Shown piece by piece: positions 1 through 8,606 of a stretch of DNA of 64,000 nucleotides. The notes beneath the pieces are model-generated. The model made no database searches and was not told the DNA's origin. It was given only the letters and a program-made list of their open reading frames with translations. This DNA is from CATOSP01 sp965216155 (GTDB taxonomy: Bacteria > Chloroflexota > Dehalococcoidia > Lucifugimonadales > UBA3495): assembly GCA_965216155.1 (NCBI GenBank), contig CBDCFD010000007.1, forward strand, positions 1,550,001-1,614,000, in the 5' to 3' direction. A program made the position numbers and the translations under genes. The stretch's first letter is position 1; the number at the start of each line of letters is the position of its first letter.

Positions 1-17
1 CATTTAAGGAGGGAATT

Positions 18-1043
18 ATGCCCTACTACATGTATGTTGCCGTGAACGAGGACAACAAGATTTCAGTCTTTACCGTGGACCCCGAAAGCGGAGGTCTCAC
101 GCACCAGCGCGACGTGGCTGTCCCCGGCGGGCCGTTCACCCTGGCGGTCAGTCCCGACCGCAATCACCTGTATTGCGGAACCCGGGAAACCCCTCAGCTG
201 ACCAGCTTCAGGATCGATCAATCCGACGGAGGCCTCACGCAGACGGGGACGGTGCCGCTGGACTCGTGGCCGGTCTACGTCAACACGGACCGGAGGGGCA
301 GGTTCGTGCTGTCATCTTATTACCAGGGAGCACGCGTGGCTGTGCACCCCATCGGGGACGACGGGTCGGTGGGAGGAGCCCCAGTCGTATCGCTGGAAAC
401 GGCGACCGGGGCTCACGCGATGCAGACCGACCCGACCAACAGCTACGCTTTCGTTCCTCACATCGCGGGAAACGGCCCCAACCAGATCTGGCAATTCAAG
501 TTCGACCAGGACACGGGCCATATCACTCCCAACTCTCCGGCGATGGTGGAACTGGAGGAATTCCTGGGGCCTCGTCACTTCTGCTTTCATCCTTCCCTGG
601 ACGTCCTCTACTTCTCCAACGAGCAGGGGTGCAGCGTGAGCGGCTACCGCCTTGACACCGCGGCGGGAAGGCTATCGATCTTCCAGACCATTACCACTCT
701 TCCTCCAGAAGGCTTTGACGAGAGGAACACCTGCTCCCAGATTCAGATCACCGGGGCAGGCGGGTTTCTTTACGCGCCCAACCGGGGCCATGACAGCATC
801 GCCTGTTACACGGTGGACACTAGCACCGGCGAATTGGCCTCCAACGGCATCGTTTCTTCAGAGGCAAGACCCAACGCGCTGTGCCTTGGCCCCGGGGACC
901 GGTACATCTACTCGGCCGGCCAGGATTCGGGCCAGATGGCCATATTCAGCGTCAATCCCGATTCCGGCTCGCTAACCTTGTCGGAGACAGTCCCATTGGG
1001 TAACGGGCCGTGCTGGATATCTATCGTGGAGTTGCCGGGATAG
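18..1043 (+). CDS. lactonase family beta-propeller protein
   Basis: A 341-residue protein of the lactonase/6-phosphogluconolactonase-like seven-bladed propeller family (PF10282), which hydrolyses sugar lactones or related cyclic esters. Blade-type repeats recur every 40-60 residues: 'DPESGGLT', 'QSDGGLTQ', 'DQDTGHIT', 'DTAAGRLS', 'DTSTGELA' and 'NPDSGSLT'. There is no signal peptide, so it is probably cytosolic. An AAGGAGGG ribosome site lies just before the ATG. Length is normal for the family. It appears monocistronic here, since only decayed sequence follows. The exact substrate cannot be read from sequence, because many members are annotated by fold only. Confidence 0.85.
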   Translation: MPYYMYVAVNEDNKISVFTVDPESGGLTHQRDVAVPGGPFTLAVSPDRNHLYCGTRETPQLTSFRIDQSDGGLTQTGTVPLDSWPVYVNTDRRGRFVLSSYYQGARVAVHPIGDDGSVGGAPVVSLETATGAHAMQTDPTNSYAFVPHIAGNGPNQIWQFKFDQDTGHITPNSPAMVELEEFLGPRHFCFHPSLDVLYFSNEQGCSVSGYRLDTAAGRLSIFQTITTLPPEGFDERNTCSQIQITGAGGFLYAPNRGHDSIACYTVDTSTGELASNGIVSSEARPNALCLGPGDRYIYSAGQDSGQMAIFSVNPDSGSLTLSETVPLGNGPCWISIVELPG

Positions 1044-1726
1044 CGCCGTCTCAGGTAAGTCGGCCGAGGCGCCCCAGCAGCGGCATCTTGCAACGATGAA
1101 ATTCTTGAGCGGGGGTTTAGGTTATGGCCTCACCAGAGTTCGACCGGGCAATCGCCATGTTCCGGGCAGACAAGGCGGAGACCCAGACCTTCCAAGTGGG
1201 AATCTTCCGGGCCGACCCGGAATGCAGAACGCGTGAGCTACTCGGAAGAACCCGAGTCATTCCGATCTTTGATTCGATGGCTATATGAGATATACAGGGC
1301 AAGCAAGACGAGCGATGTCCGCGTTTTTGGTCGTTACTTTCTCAACGAGGGGGCTCGAACAGTGGTCAAACGAAGTGGATGCCCGACAATAGGGTGACGG
1401 TCGAGGAGTTTCTCAGTAAAACGAACTTGAACCTACGATATTGAATCACGTCGCGCTAGCGCAGTTAGAATTGGACCGACCTACGGATGGATGCCGCGCC
1501 CACCATTTCACGAAATCTCAGGGCCCATCTGTCAGACAGTGTCGGATCGCTTCCTTGTAAAGCTCCGGACACGGTGGCACCCTTGGGCCTAGTTTTACAA
1601 CGACGGCGTGACGCGTTGCTTCGGCAATGATACGTACCGCAGAGGCTGCAACACTGGCTGGAGATGTACATCTACGAAGGGACTGAGCGTGCTTCCGGTT
1701 TCCTGACCTAAATCCGTCGTTGCAGT
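1044..1726. other. gene-poor stretch with short open frames
   Basis: No convincing gene. Two short plus-strand open frames exist: 1124-1288 (54 codons, beginning 'MASPEFDRAIAMFRADK') and 1233-1397 from a GTG (54 residues, containing 'SLIRWLYEIYRASKTSD'). Both read like remnants of proteins rather than random sequence, but I recognise neither family. The stretch ends at the left terminal repeat of the IS630-like element. Confidence 0.4.
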
Positions 1727-1938
1727 ACTAAACCAAAGCCAAGGTGGGATGTGCATTTGGCTGGTGCTGGGAATCGGGGCGGGAGTCTCGCGGGAGTGTT
1801 TCGGCCCTTGATTGCAGGACCGTCCGGCAGCGCCGTCTCACCTCGTCTTTCCGGCTGGACAGCCCGGCCAGGAATTTGCCGGCCCTCTCCTGCACCGCCG
1901 CCCTGCTCCCCAGGCACAGATTGCCAGTGGCCTCCCCC

Positions 1939-1962
1939 GTTTTCACGAGGGCAGGCTCTCTC
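1939..1962 (-). repeat. 23-bp insert copy 1 in transposase
   Basis: The unit GAGCCTGCCC...GAAAACGGG interrupts the transposase codons for 'WARE|EATGNLCL'. Removing exactly 23 bp restores the frame. This copy is in the opposite orientation to the other two in the same gene. No target-site duplication is evident, although one shared G at the border makes the exact ends ambiguous. Confidence 0.75.
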
Positions 1963-2014
1963 TCGCCCAGCCCCAGATAGCCTCATCGGCGTTGAAGTCC
2001 GGGCTGTAGCCCGG

Positions 2015-2039
2015 CAGAGCCTGCCCTCGTGAAAACGGG
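2015..2039 (+). repeat. 23-bp insert copy 2 in transposase
   Basis: The same unit lies between the codons for 'LRLVN' and 'PGYSPDFNADEA' of the transposase. The flanking coding sequence rejoins perfectly after removal of 23 bp, which shows insertion rather than divergence. Confidence 0.75.
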
Positions 2040-2156
2040 GGTTCACCAGCCTCAGCTCCAGCTCAGGCGTCCTGAGGTACTCCCGCACCGCCTCCCCACG
2101 GTGGGCTGGCGCATTGTCCCAGATGACCCGCAGCGGCCCTGGATGCTTTTCCTTCA

Positions 2157-2190
2157 GTTGCGTCAGGAAGGCAGTTGCGTCAGGAAGGCA
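2157..2190. repeat. 17-bp tandem duplication in transposase
   Basis: GTTGCGTCAGGAAGGCA occurs twice head to tail (2157-2173 and 2174-2190). The extra copy shifts the transposase frame after 'SVAFLTQL'; the continuation 'KEKHPGPLRVIWDNAP' is found in another frame. It looks like replication slippage or a repaired break. Confidence 0.9.
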
Positions 2191-2715
2191 ACCGAGGTCC
2201 CGCTGTTGCTGTTGCCCTCCAGTTCCATCCATTCCACCTCGCCCGTCTCCAGGCACACCGCTGAATAGTAGCTGGCCTTCTCCCCATACCGCGGACTATT
2301 GGAGTCCACCAACTCCGGCTTACCCTTCAGCACCCACTTGCCCCGCAATTCCGCGTCCGCCCGGAAGTGGGCCTCGTCAGCAAAGAATATTCTGGCTTCA
2401 GTCCGTTGGGCCTCCTCCCACAGGGCGGCGTACTCCGCCACGAAGGCCTCCCGCTTGGACTCATCAGCCTTGAGCAGACGCTTCTTGGGGCGCTTGAAGG
2501 CAAACCCCAGCCGGTGAAGCCAGTTCAGGCAACTGCTGCGGCACAGGCTGATGCCAAACCGTTCTGAGACAAACTGCCGCACCACCTTCCAATACCAGTT
2601 GGCCAGTTGGATGCCCGCCGCGGCGGGCCGTTGCTCCACCGCCCCTTTCAACTCCTCCTGCTGCGCCTGGTCAAGGGCGGGGGGGAACCACCGGTCTGCT
2701 CGAATATCAGGGCCG

Positions 2716-2740
2716 CAGAGCCTGCCCTCGTGAAAACGGG
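2716..2740 (+). repeat. 23-bp insert copy 3 in transposase
   Basis: A third copy of the same unit lies between the codons for 'SAFGEGGP' and 'AALIFEQTGG', separating the N-terminal HTH part of the transposase from the rest. Orientation matches copy 2. Confidence 0.75.
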
Positions 2741-3074
2741 GGCCCTCCCTCACCGAAGGCCGACGCCCAACGTCCGATAGTGTGGGGGTCCCGCTCCAGC
2801 GCCTCCGCCGTCGCCGCTGCCGTCAAGCCCTGAGCCAGCAGCAGGATGGCGTACCACCGCTCCCGCTCCCGGGGTGTGGGAGCCAGAATCATCCGCCGGC
2901 GCAAATCCGTGGCATCCATCCGCCATTGTTCCAGAAACCGCTCTTTCTCCCTTACGCCCATCACCCACCCCTCCCTGACGACACCGAAAGCTAACCCAGC
3001 GACTCCCCAAATTTACCCCATCTTTCTGCGCATTTCACCTTGGCTTTGGTTTAGTGTTCCTTCCGGTGTTGTCG

Positions 3075-3632
3075 CTAAATGGGCAGCGCCTCTTCGATGC
3101 GGTCCTCTGGCAATTCCACGCCAAAGGCGTTGACGTTGAACGCCAGCATGGCGTAGCAACCCATCAGAGTTGTCAGTTCGGTCGCGCCGTTGACCCCGAA
3201 ATGTGCCACCACTGCGTCGAACGATTCCTGGCTGACGCGACGGGTCCGGAAGAACTCCCGTCCGTAGTTTATTACCGCCATCTCGTCCTCTGCGGGACTG
3301 GGTAGTTCCTTCTTGTCCCGAAGGGCGTCGACCAACTCGTCGCGCAGACCCTCGCGCCTGGCCGGCGGAGCGTGGGCGTTCCAGATGAACTGGCAGTCGT
3401 TCTCCCGAGCCGCCAGCAGCATCGCCAGTTCACGGATGCGGGTCGAAAGCGACGTCTCTGTGCGTAGATAGGCAGCCAGACCGAGGGAGCGTTGGGCGAC
3501 CTCAGGGGCGTTGAGCATGACTGACCCGGGTCCGGTGGCGGGCACTTCCCCCCTGGCCGCCACGAAGGCATCGAAGGCTTCGCGTTCTCGTTCAGGCACT
3601 GATTCCCTAGTGACTGCGGGCGTTCTGGCCAT
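3075..3632 (-). CDS. carboxymuconolactone decarboxylase family protein
   Basis: A 185-residue protein of the carboxymuconolactone decarboxylase/AhpD-like family (PF02627). The conserved helical region is 'TRIRELAMLLAARENDCQFI' followed by 'WNAHAPPARREGLRDELVDA', then a C-terminal 'ATELTTLMGCYAMLAFNVNA'. The CxxC of peroxidase-type AhpD is absent: only a single Cys sits in the 'NDCQFIWNAH' motif. A peroxidase role is therefore unlikely, and it fits the common environmental CMD subgroup of unknown substrate. It lies just right of the IS630-like element and is transcribed toward it. No signal peptide. Confidence 0.85.
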   Translation of the reverse strand: MARTPAVTRESVPEREREAFDAFVAARGEVPATGPGSVMLNAPEVAQRSLGLAAYLRTETSLSTRIRELAMLLAARENDCQFIWNAHAPPARREGLRDELVDALRDKKELPSPAEDEMAVINYGREFFRTRRVSQESFDAVVAHFGVNGATELTTLMGCYAMLAFNVNAFGVELPEDRIEEALPI

Positions 3633-3904
3633 GCTTCCCTTCCTACTTGCGAATCCTATGAAGGTAATATATTTCGCCAGTCAAATATCGTCAGCACTAT
3701 TGCGTAGCATGGTATAGAGCCTGTCCCCAAAAGGGAGACTTGAGAGAAGGAAGGAGGAATTAGCGAAAGACCAGGGAATTCACCGAGCCACTCCCTGGAT
3801 TGAAGGGCAAAAAGCGGGCCCGGGGCCAAGGGGATAGGTTGCGGCTGTCACATCGCCGCCGTTCAGGAGGAGAGATAAGGCTCCGGACTGTTTCGCATTC
3901 CGGA
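3633..3904. other. intergenic, no gene seen
   Basis: This holds the upstream region of the minus-strand CMD-family gene and a short stretch without coding signal before the decayed IS1182-like transposase. I see no clear promoter or RNA gene. Confidence 0.4.
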
Positions 3905-4295
3905 GCGCCACGGCCGCCGAGGGTCCGCAGGTTAAAGACGGTGACCAACATGGCCCACTCGGCCGCCACGTTGACCAGCCTGCGTAGCAGGAATCTCCGA
4001 GCCCCCTGCTGTTCCTTGATGATTCCGAAGGCCGGTTAGACCAGTTGCTTTCTCAGCCTGTCCGCCTCTTTTGCGGTGCTGGTGGACATCCAAGCCCGAT
4101 GACGGCGTAGCACATCGTCGTGGGGCCAATGAATATGCTCAGGCCATCGCGACCAGACTTGGTACATATTCCGAAAGCTGGACACCTCCGGCAGACGGCG
4201 CAAGTAGCCCGGTACACTAGTAGACCAACATCCTTGTTATGAGGGGTGGAATGCCGGGTTGCGCGGCAATTGTCTGCATGGGCCCAATATGTCAT
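3905..4295 (-). pseudogene. IS1182-like transposase C-terminal remnant
   Basis: Three frames together read as the C-terminal third of an IS1182/DDE_Tnp_1-type transposase: 'YRATCAVCRRCPAFGICTKS' (cysteine cluster), then 'RHRAWMSTSTAKEADRLRKQ', an in-frame stop, and 'FGIIKEQQGARRFLLRRLVN' with 'VAAEWAMLVTVFNLRTL'. The order and motifs match the family's C-terminus. One frameshift and one nonsense codon (TAA just before 'PAFGIIKEQQ') make it non-functional. No terminal repeats were found, so the rest of the element is gone. Confidence 0.75.
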
Positions 4296-4404
4296 GGCAA
4301 AGGCCCTGTACCAAGCAACTCATCACTACAAAGATTTCGGACTACTAGACCAAGAGGTCGAGGTAATGCCATCGTGCCGACTTCCTTAAGCATCGGCACC
4401 GGAT

Positions 4405-4425
4405 CCTGCCCCGTGAAAACGGGGG
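4405..4425 (+). repeat. copy of the CCTGCCC...AAAACGGGGG repeat
   Basis: CCTGCCCCGTGAAAACGGGG plus one G is a close relative of the 23-bp inserts found in the IS630-like transposase. It lies in non-coding sequence between the decayed transposase and the tRNA. The rest of 4296-4717 shows no supportable gene. Confidence 0.7.
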
Positions 4426-4717
4426 TAAACCCGCCTCCGCTCGGGGATTTGCTTTATCTCCGTAATGCCCAACCTCACCCCCACTAGGATTCGAGCGCAG
4501 ATTAAGCCAACTGCTCCCGGATGTTATCGGACTCGTATGCAGGTTTGACCTCAGCTTGAGTTCAGGGCTTTTGGTACGTGCCTGTGGGGCAAGAGTGTAT
4601 AATTGGGCAAGCAAGCAACGGATGGCAACTGTAACCGGCCCACTGCCTGGCGGCGAGTGAGGCGTCGGATTATCGCTAACAGTTGTAATTCCCGCGTCTC
4701 GCAGGTACGGAACTTGG

Positions 4718-4793
4718 TGGTGGAGACGAGGGGATTCGAACCCCTGACCCCCTGCTTGCAAAGCAGGTGCTCTCCCGGCTGAGCTACGTCCCC
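4718..4793 (-). tRNA. tRNA-Ala (anticodon TGC)
   Basis: The minus strand folds as a full cloverleaf. The acceptor GGGGACG pairs with CGTCTCC, including the G3:U70 pair that identifies alanine tRNAs. The D arm is 'AGCTCAGCCGGGAGAGC', the anticodon arm 'CCTGCTTTGCAAGCAGG' with TGC in the loop, and the T arm 'AGGGGTTCGAATCCCC'. The 3' CCA is encoded (4718-4720). Confidence 0.97.
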
Positions 4794-4852
4794 CTCAACA
4801 ACCCTTAAGTATAGGAATCCGCCAAGACAAGTGTCAACGCGCGCCTCATTAG

Positions 4853-5095
4853 AGAGAAAATTGCGAAACGTTGTGCTTCGCCGGATACTGGCAGTATCAC
4901 TACAAAAATACCAACTCGTCTTTATTATGAAAATAAGCGATTTTCATCCTCATATGTGGCCTCGCAAGGCCATCCGCAATTCCCGAGAAAAGCCTGCCCC
5001 CGGCTTGAACGGGGGCGGGAATCCAATACGATAGCTCCAGGCTCCCGCCTTCGCGGGAGCGACGGATGGGGCAGTGGAGTTTCGCAATTTTCTCT
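4853..5095. mobile_element. MITE with 17-bp terminal inverted repeats
   Basis: Perfect inverted repeats AGAGAAAATTGCGAAAC (4853-4869) and its complement (5079-5095) bound a 243-bp non-coding element. Inside are the palindromic unit AGCCTGCCCCCGGCTTGAAC...GGGGCGGG (about 4991-5020) and a second hairpin, CTCCCGCCTTCGCGGGAG (5042-5059). No transposase gene lies inside. A right-end relative recurs at 5483-5597, so it is a dispersed family. Confidence 0.8.
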
Positions 5096-5112
5096 TAAGC
5101 CGCGGGGCGGAA

Positions 5113-5237
5113 CTGGACGCCGGCACTGTAAGCCAGGGCAATCGCGTCTTGAATTGGACTCCTGACACCTCGCCCTTCCCACCTGGCGTAACCACTCATT
5201 ACCATAACCCGGGGCGGAATTCCGCCCCGGTCCAAAT
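5113..5237. repeat. interspersed repeat, left part
   Basis: This segment, including the palindrome CGGGGCGGAATTCCGCCCCG near 5211-5230, recurs in inverted orientation near 47790-47885, including a stretch beginning CAATCGCGTCTTGAATTGGA. It is contiguous with the ~97-bp units that follow, and the pair moves together. Confidence 0.75.
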
Positions 5238-5477
5238 CCCTAACCCGCCGCCCAGGTCCAATGTACCAAAATGGCCCACAATTTCCCTGAAATAAATTCT
5301 CCAGCTTCAGAACACCGGGATGTGTGCCATAGCACCCTAACCCGACACCCAGGCCCGATGTACCAAAATGGCGCACAATTTCCCTGAAATAATTTTCCAG
5401 CTTCAGAACACCGGGATGTGTGCCATAGCACCCTAACCCGCCGCCAGGCCCAATGTACCAAAAAGGCGCACAATTTC
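5238..5477. repeat. tandem ~97-bp repeats, 2.5 units
   Basis: Units begin with CCCTAACCCG at 5238, 5335 and 5431 (97 bp, 96 bp, then a partial unit cut at about 5477). Each contains 'ATGTACCAAAATGGC', 'CACAATTTCCCTGAAATAA' and 'CCAGCTTCAGAACACCGGGA'. Units differ by a few substitutions and small indels. No spacers separate them, so this is not a CRISPR array. A single inverted unit lies at 47693-47790. Confidence 0.85.
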
Positions 5478-5482
5478 CCGCG

Positions 5483-5597
5483 AAGAGCCTGCCCCCGGCT
5501 TGAACGGGCGCGGGAATCCTCTACGATAGCTCGTCGCTCCCGCGTTCGCGGGAGCGACGCATGGGGGCAGTGGAGTTTCGCAATTTCCTCTCATTAG
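5483..5597. repeat. partial MITE copy (right end of the 4853-5095 family)
   Basis: It carries the same AGAGCCTGCCCCCGGCTTGA core, the CTCCCGCGTTCGCGGGAG hairpin and the GTGGAGTTTCGCAATTT end as the MITE at 4853-5095, but lacks a left inverted repeat. It truncates the third 97-bp unit, so it probably inserted into or recombined with that tandem array. Confidence 0.75.
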
Positions 5598-5701
5598 ACA
5601 CTAATCTCCCCAGACGGTATGATATCCCCTGACCCGGATCGCCTGCCCCCATCGACGGCAGGTTCCGTCCCACAAGCCATCATCCAACTAAGGAGTTAAC
5701 C

Positions 5702-6901
5702 ATGCGAGGAGTTGCCATAGTTTCACCCGTCCGCACCGCCGTGGGCAATTTCGGCGGCGCCCTGCGCGGCGCCTCGGCGGCGGAGCTTGCCAGCTTCGCC
5801 ATTAAAGAGGTCCTCGAGCGCAGCGGAATCGATGGTGAAAAGGTCGACGACGTTATCCTGGGCCACGGTTATCCCAGCGGCGAGAACCCCGCCATCGGCC
5901 GGTTGGCCTCCTTGAAATCCGGGCTCCCCATCGAGGTCCCCGGCTACCAGCTAGACCGCCGCTGCTCTTCCGGGCTTCAGGCCATTCTCAACGCTTCAAT
6001 GCTGGTCCAGACCGAGAACGCCGACGCCGTCATCGCCGGTGGCGTCGAGAGCATGAGTAGCGCGGAGTTCTACTCCAACGAGTCCCGTTGGGGTGCGCGA
6101 TTCGGCTCGGTGACCTTCCACGACAGGCTTGCCCGGGCCAGGGAGACCATCTCCCCCGAAGAGCGGTTCGGCTACATCTCGGGGATGATCGAGACCGCCG
6201 AGAACCTGGCAAAACAGTATGAAATCTCCCGCGAAGAGCAAGACGAGTACGCCCTCCGCAGCCACCAACGGGCCGTCGCCGCCATCGAGGCGGGCAAGTT
6301 CGAGAAAGAGATCGTTGGCGTCCCCATTCCCCAGCGGAGGGGAGACCCGGTTAACTTCGCTACTGACGAAAACCCCAGGGGCGACACTTCCATCGAAGCT
6401 CTGGCCCGGTTGCGGCCCATCATGCCCAACGGCAGCGTAACCGCCGGAAACGCCAGTAGCCAGAACGATGCCGCCTCGGTATGCCTCGTTGTCGCTGAAG
6501 ACAAGCTGGAAGAATTTGGCATCACCCCAATGGGCTACCTCCGGGGTTGGGCCGTCACCGGCTGCCATCCCGCCTACATGGGCATCGGACCCGTCGGCGC
6601 GGTCAACAAGGTTATGGGCAAGTTGGGAATGGCTCTCGAAGACATGGACCTGATAGAGCTCAACGAAGCCTTTGCCGCTCAGGTGTTGGCCGTCCTTCGG
6701 GAGTGGAAACTCCCCAACCACGACAAGCTGAACGTCAACGGTTCCGGTATCTCCCTGGGACACCCCATCGCCGCCACCGGAGCCCGCATCCTGACCACCC
6801 TGCTCCACGAGATGGAGCGCCGGGACGTCCAGTGGGGCCTGGAAACCATGTGCGTCGGCGGAGGTCAGGGAGTGGCCGCCGTGTTCGAGCGCCCGAGCTA
6901 G
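5702..6901 (+). CDS. thiolase family protein (acetyl-CoA acyltransferase)
   Basis: A 399-residue thiolase, catalysing acyl-CoA condensation or thiolytic cleavage in fatty-acid or ketone metabolism. The nucleophilic Cys is C88 in 'LDRRCSSGLQAI'. Other conserved loops are 'LNEAFAAQVLAV', 'GSGISLGHPIAATGARI' (His) and the C-terminal 'MCVGGGQGVAAVF' (second Cys). Length is typical (about 390-400). AAGGAG precedes the ATG. A GMC oxidoreductase follows after 86 bp with an intervening hairpin. Whether it acts in beta-oxidation or biosynthesis cannot be decided here. Confidence 0.93.
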   Translation: MRGVAIVSPVRTAVGNFGGALRGASAAELASFAIKEVLERSGIDGEKVDDVILGHGYPSGENPAIGRLASLKSGLPIEVPGYQLDRRCSSGLQAILNASMLVQTENADAVIAGGVESMSSAEFYSNESRWGARFGSVTFHDRLARARETISPEERFGYISGMIETAENLAKQYEISREEQDEYALRSHQRAVAAIEAGKFEKEIVGVPIPQRRGDPVNFATDENPRGDTSIEALARLRPIMPNGSVTAGNASSQNDAASVCLVVAEDKLEEFGITPMGYLRGWAVTGCHPAYMGIGPVGAVNKVMGKLGMALEDMDLIELNEAFAAQVLAVLREWKLPNHDKLNVNGSGISLGHPIAATGARILTTLLHEMERRDVQWGLETMCVGGGQGVAAVFERPS

Positions 6902-6925
6902 GGACTCGCTTAAAGTCCCAATGGC

Positions 6926-6962
6926 ACTGCCCGGCTGGCACACCTCAAGACGGCCGGGCAGT
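6926..6962 (+). terminator. hairpin after thiolase, possible terminator
   Basis: ACTGCCCGGC (6926-6935) pairs perfectly with GCCGGGCAGT (6953-6962) around a 17-nt loop, just after the thiolase stop. No U-tract follows, so it may be a weak terminator or an mRNA-stabilising hairpin. Confidence 0.35.
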
Positions 6963-6987
6963 TACCCGCCTGTGAATTGGAGAGATT

Positions 6988-8580
6988 ATGTCGTCTAACG
7001 ATGTTGCCGACGTTCTGGTGATCGGTGCTGGCGCCTCCGGCGCTGCGTTCACCTGGAGCCTTACCCAGGCCGGGATCAAGGTTGTCTGCCTGGATCAGGG
7101 AGGATGGGTCCCGCGCGGTTTCCTGCCCGTAGGCGACCCCGGCGCGCCGCTGCATGGGCAGACCGACTTCCACTCCGATCCAAACGTGCGTGGTCTGCCG
7201 GAGGACTACCCTACCAACGACAAGGAGACCCCCATTGCCCCTCTGATGTACAACGCGGTGGGCGGCAGCACCATACACTGGGGCTCCCACTTCCCCCGCT
7301 TCCATCCCTCGGACTTCCGGCTCAAGACGTTGGACGGCGTTGCCGGCGACTGGCCTATGACCTACCACGAACTGGAACCCTACTACGACCAGAACGACCG
7401 TATGATGGGAGTCTCCGGTTACGCGGGCGACCCCGCCTACCCGCCCAAGCCGGAGCGTCCTTGTCCTCCGCTCTCCATCCGGCCCGGCGGCAGGGTGTTG
7501 GCCGAGGCCTTCGACAAGTTGGGCTGGCACTGGTGGTCTTCGGACACGGCGCTAAACTCTGTGCCCCACGACGGCCGTCCCGCCGACAACGGCGAGGTCT
7601 TGCGCTCCCTGGCCAGCGTGGACATCGTTTACTGGCCCAAGGCACTGCAACAGGGCGCAAAGCTTAAGACCCGCGCCCGCGTCCGCGAAATCATGGTCGG
7701 CAAGTCGGGCCGCGCCACCGGCGCGCTCTACTACGACAGTAAGGGCGTCCTCCGGGAACAGCACGCCAAGGTGGTCGTGATGGCCGCCAATGGTGTTGGT
7801 ACCGCCCGGCTATTGCTGAATTCCAAATCAAACCTCTTCCCCGATGGCCTCGCCAACAGCAGCGGCCTGGTGGGAAAGAATCTCATGCACCACCCCTGCG
7901 GTATGGTCATGGGCGAATTCGACGAATGGCTCGGCGCTGAACAAGGCGCGCGGGGCAGTACCATGCTCAGCCATGAGTTCTACGAGACCGATCTGGGCCG
8001 GGGCTTCGTTCGGGGGTATGGTCTCCAGATTGGCGGCGCTGCATCCACGCCCCTGTCTTCCGCACTCGGCGGCCTTCTCGGCAACCGGGTCCCCTGGGGC
8101 GCGGGCCATCACGACACCTTCCAAAAAAGGTTCGGGCACACCGTGGGAATCACCATCATGACAGAGGATCTCCCCGAGGAGCACAATCAGGTCACGTTGG
8201 ACCCGGAGCTTACCGACAGTCACGGCATCCCCGCACCGAAAATTCAGTACACCATAAGCGAAAACACGAACAAAATGCTGGCCCACGGCGTGGAGATGGC
8301 AACCAGGGTCATGGAGACCGCCGGAGCCAAGGAGATTTCCGCATCGCATCAACGGCGCAACGCCGGCTGGCACCTCCTGGGCACTGCCCGCATGGGTAAC
8401 GACCCGGCTACCTCGGTCGTAGACCGGTGGGGCCGTGCCCACGACGTGCCCAACCTCTTCGTCATCGACGGGAGCATTTTCACCACCGGCGCAAGCATCA
8501 ATCCCACAACCACTATACAGGCGCTCGCCCTCCGCACTGCCGATTACCTCAAAGGAGAGGGCCGGGACACAATCGGCTAA
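6988..8580 (+). CDS. GMC family FAD-dependent oxidoreductase
   Basis: A 530-residue flavoprotein of the GMC family, closest in layout to gluconate 2-dehydrogenase/choline-dehydrogenase-like enzymes that oxidise alcohols or sugars. The N-terminal dinucleotide-binding motif is 'VLVIGAGASGAAFTWSL' (about residues 9-25). 'NAVGGSTIHWGSHFPRF' (about 88-104) is the FAD-contact region. The C-terminal GMC signature includes the catalytic His in 'GWHLLGTARMG' and 'FVIDGSIFTTGASINPTTT'. No secretion signal is seen. GGAGAG lies before the ATG. The substrate is unknown. Confidence 0.9.
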   Translation: MSSNDVADVLVIGAGASGAAFTWSLTQAGIKVVCLDQGGWVPRGFLPVGDPGAPLHGQTDFHSDPNVRGLPEDYPTNDKETPIAPLMYNAVGGSTIHWGSHFPRFHPSDFRLKTLDGVAGDWPMTYHELEPYYDQNDRMMGVSGYAGDPAYPPKPERPCPPLSIRPGGRVLAEAFDKLGWHWWSSDTALNSVPHDGRPADNGEVLRSLASVDIVYWPKALQQGAKLKTRARVREIMVGKSGRATGALYYDSKGVLREQHAKVVVMAANGVGTARLLLNSKSNLFPDGLANSSGLVGKNLMHHPCGMVMGEFDEWLGAEQGARGSTMLSHEFYETDLGRGFVRGYGLQIGGAASTPLSSALGGLLGNRVPWGAGHHDTFQKRFGHTVGITIMTEDLPEEHNQVTLDPELTDSHGIPAPKIQYTISENTNKMLAHGVEMATRVMETAGAKEISASHQRRNAGWHLLGTARMGNDPATSVVDRWGRAHDVPNLFVIDGSIFTTGASINPTTTIQALALRTADYLKGEGRDTIG

Positions 8581-8606
8581 CACCATCCCCCGTCTGTACG
8601 GCGCAT

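Larger units (their letters stand above)
1728..2964 (-). pseudogene. IS630-family transposase, frame broken four times
   Basis: Read from 2964 leftward, the pieces rebuild one IS630-type transposase. An N-terminal helix-turn-helix region ('ERERWYAILLLAQGLTAAAT', '...PHTIGRWASAFGEGGP') is followed by a middle domain with 'FADEAHFRADAELRGKW', then 'VIWDNAPAHRGEAVREYL' and 'DFNADEAIWGWARE', which carry the DDE catalytic acidic residues. Removing three 23-bp inserts and one copy of the 17-bp duplication restores a continuous frame. The stop lies inside the left terminal repeat. It cannot make full-length protein as it stands. Confidence 0.85.
1727..3055 (-). mobile_element. IS630-like insertion sequence, inactivated
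   Basis: Perfect 20-bp terminal inverted repeats bound the element: ACTAAACCAAAGCCAAGGTG at 1727-1746 and its complement at 3036-3055. The interior encodes a single IS630/Tc1-type transposase read leftward. A TA flanks the left end (1726-1727), the expected IS630 target; the right flank reads TG, so the duplication has decayed or was imperfect. The element is dead: three 23-bp repeat insertions (near 1940, 2020 and 2720) and a 17-bp tandem duplication at 2157-2190 break the frame. Confidence 0.85.

Noticed and set aside
3075..3632. AhpD-type peroxidase
   Set aside because: The CxxC catalytic motif is absent; only one Cys is in the motif region.
5238..5477. Tandem repeats that might be a CRISPR array
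   Set aside because: Units are ~97 bp, adjoin directly without spacers, and there are only 2.5 of them. No cas genes are present.
5996..6943. 315-codon minus-strand open frame opposite the thiolase
   Set aside because: It is a shadow of a strongly conserved thiolase; GC-rich third positions keep the opposite frame open.
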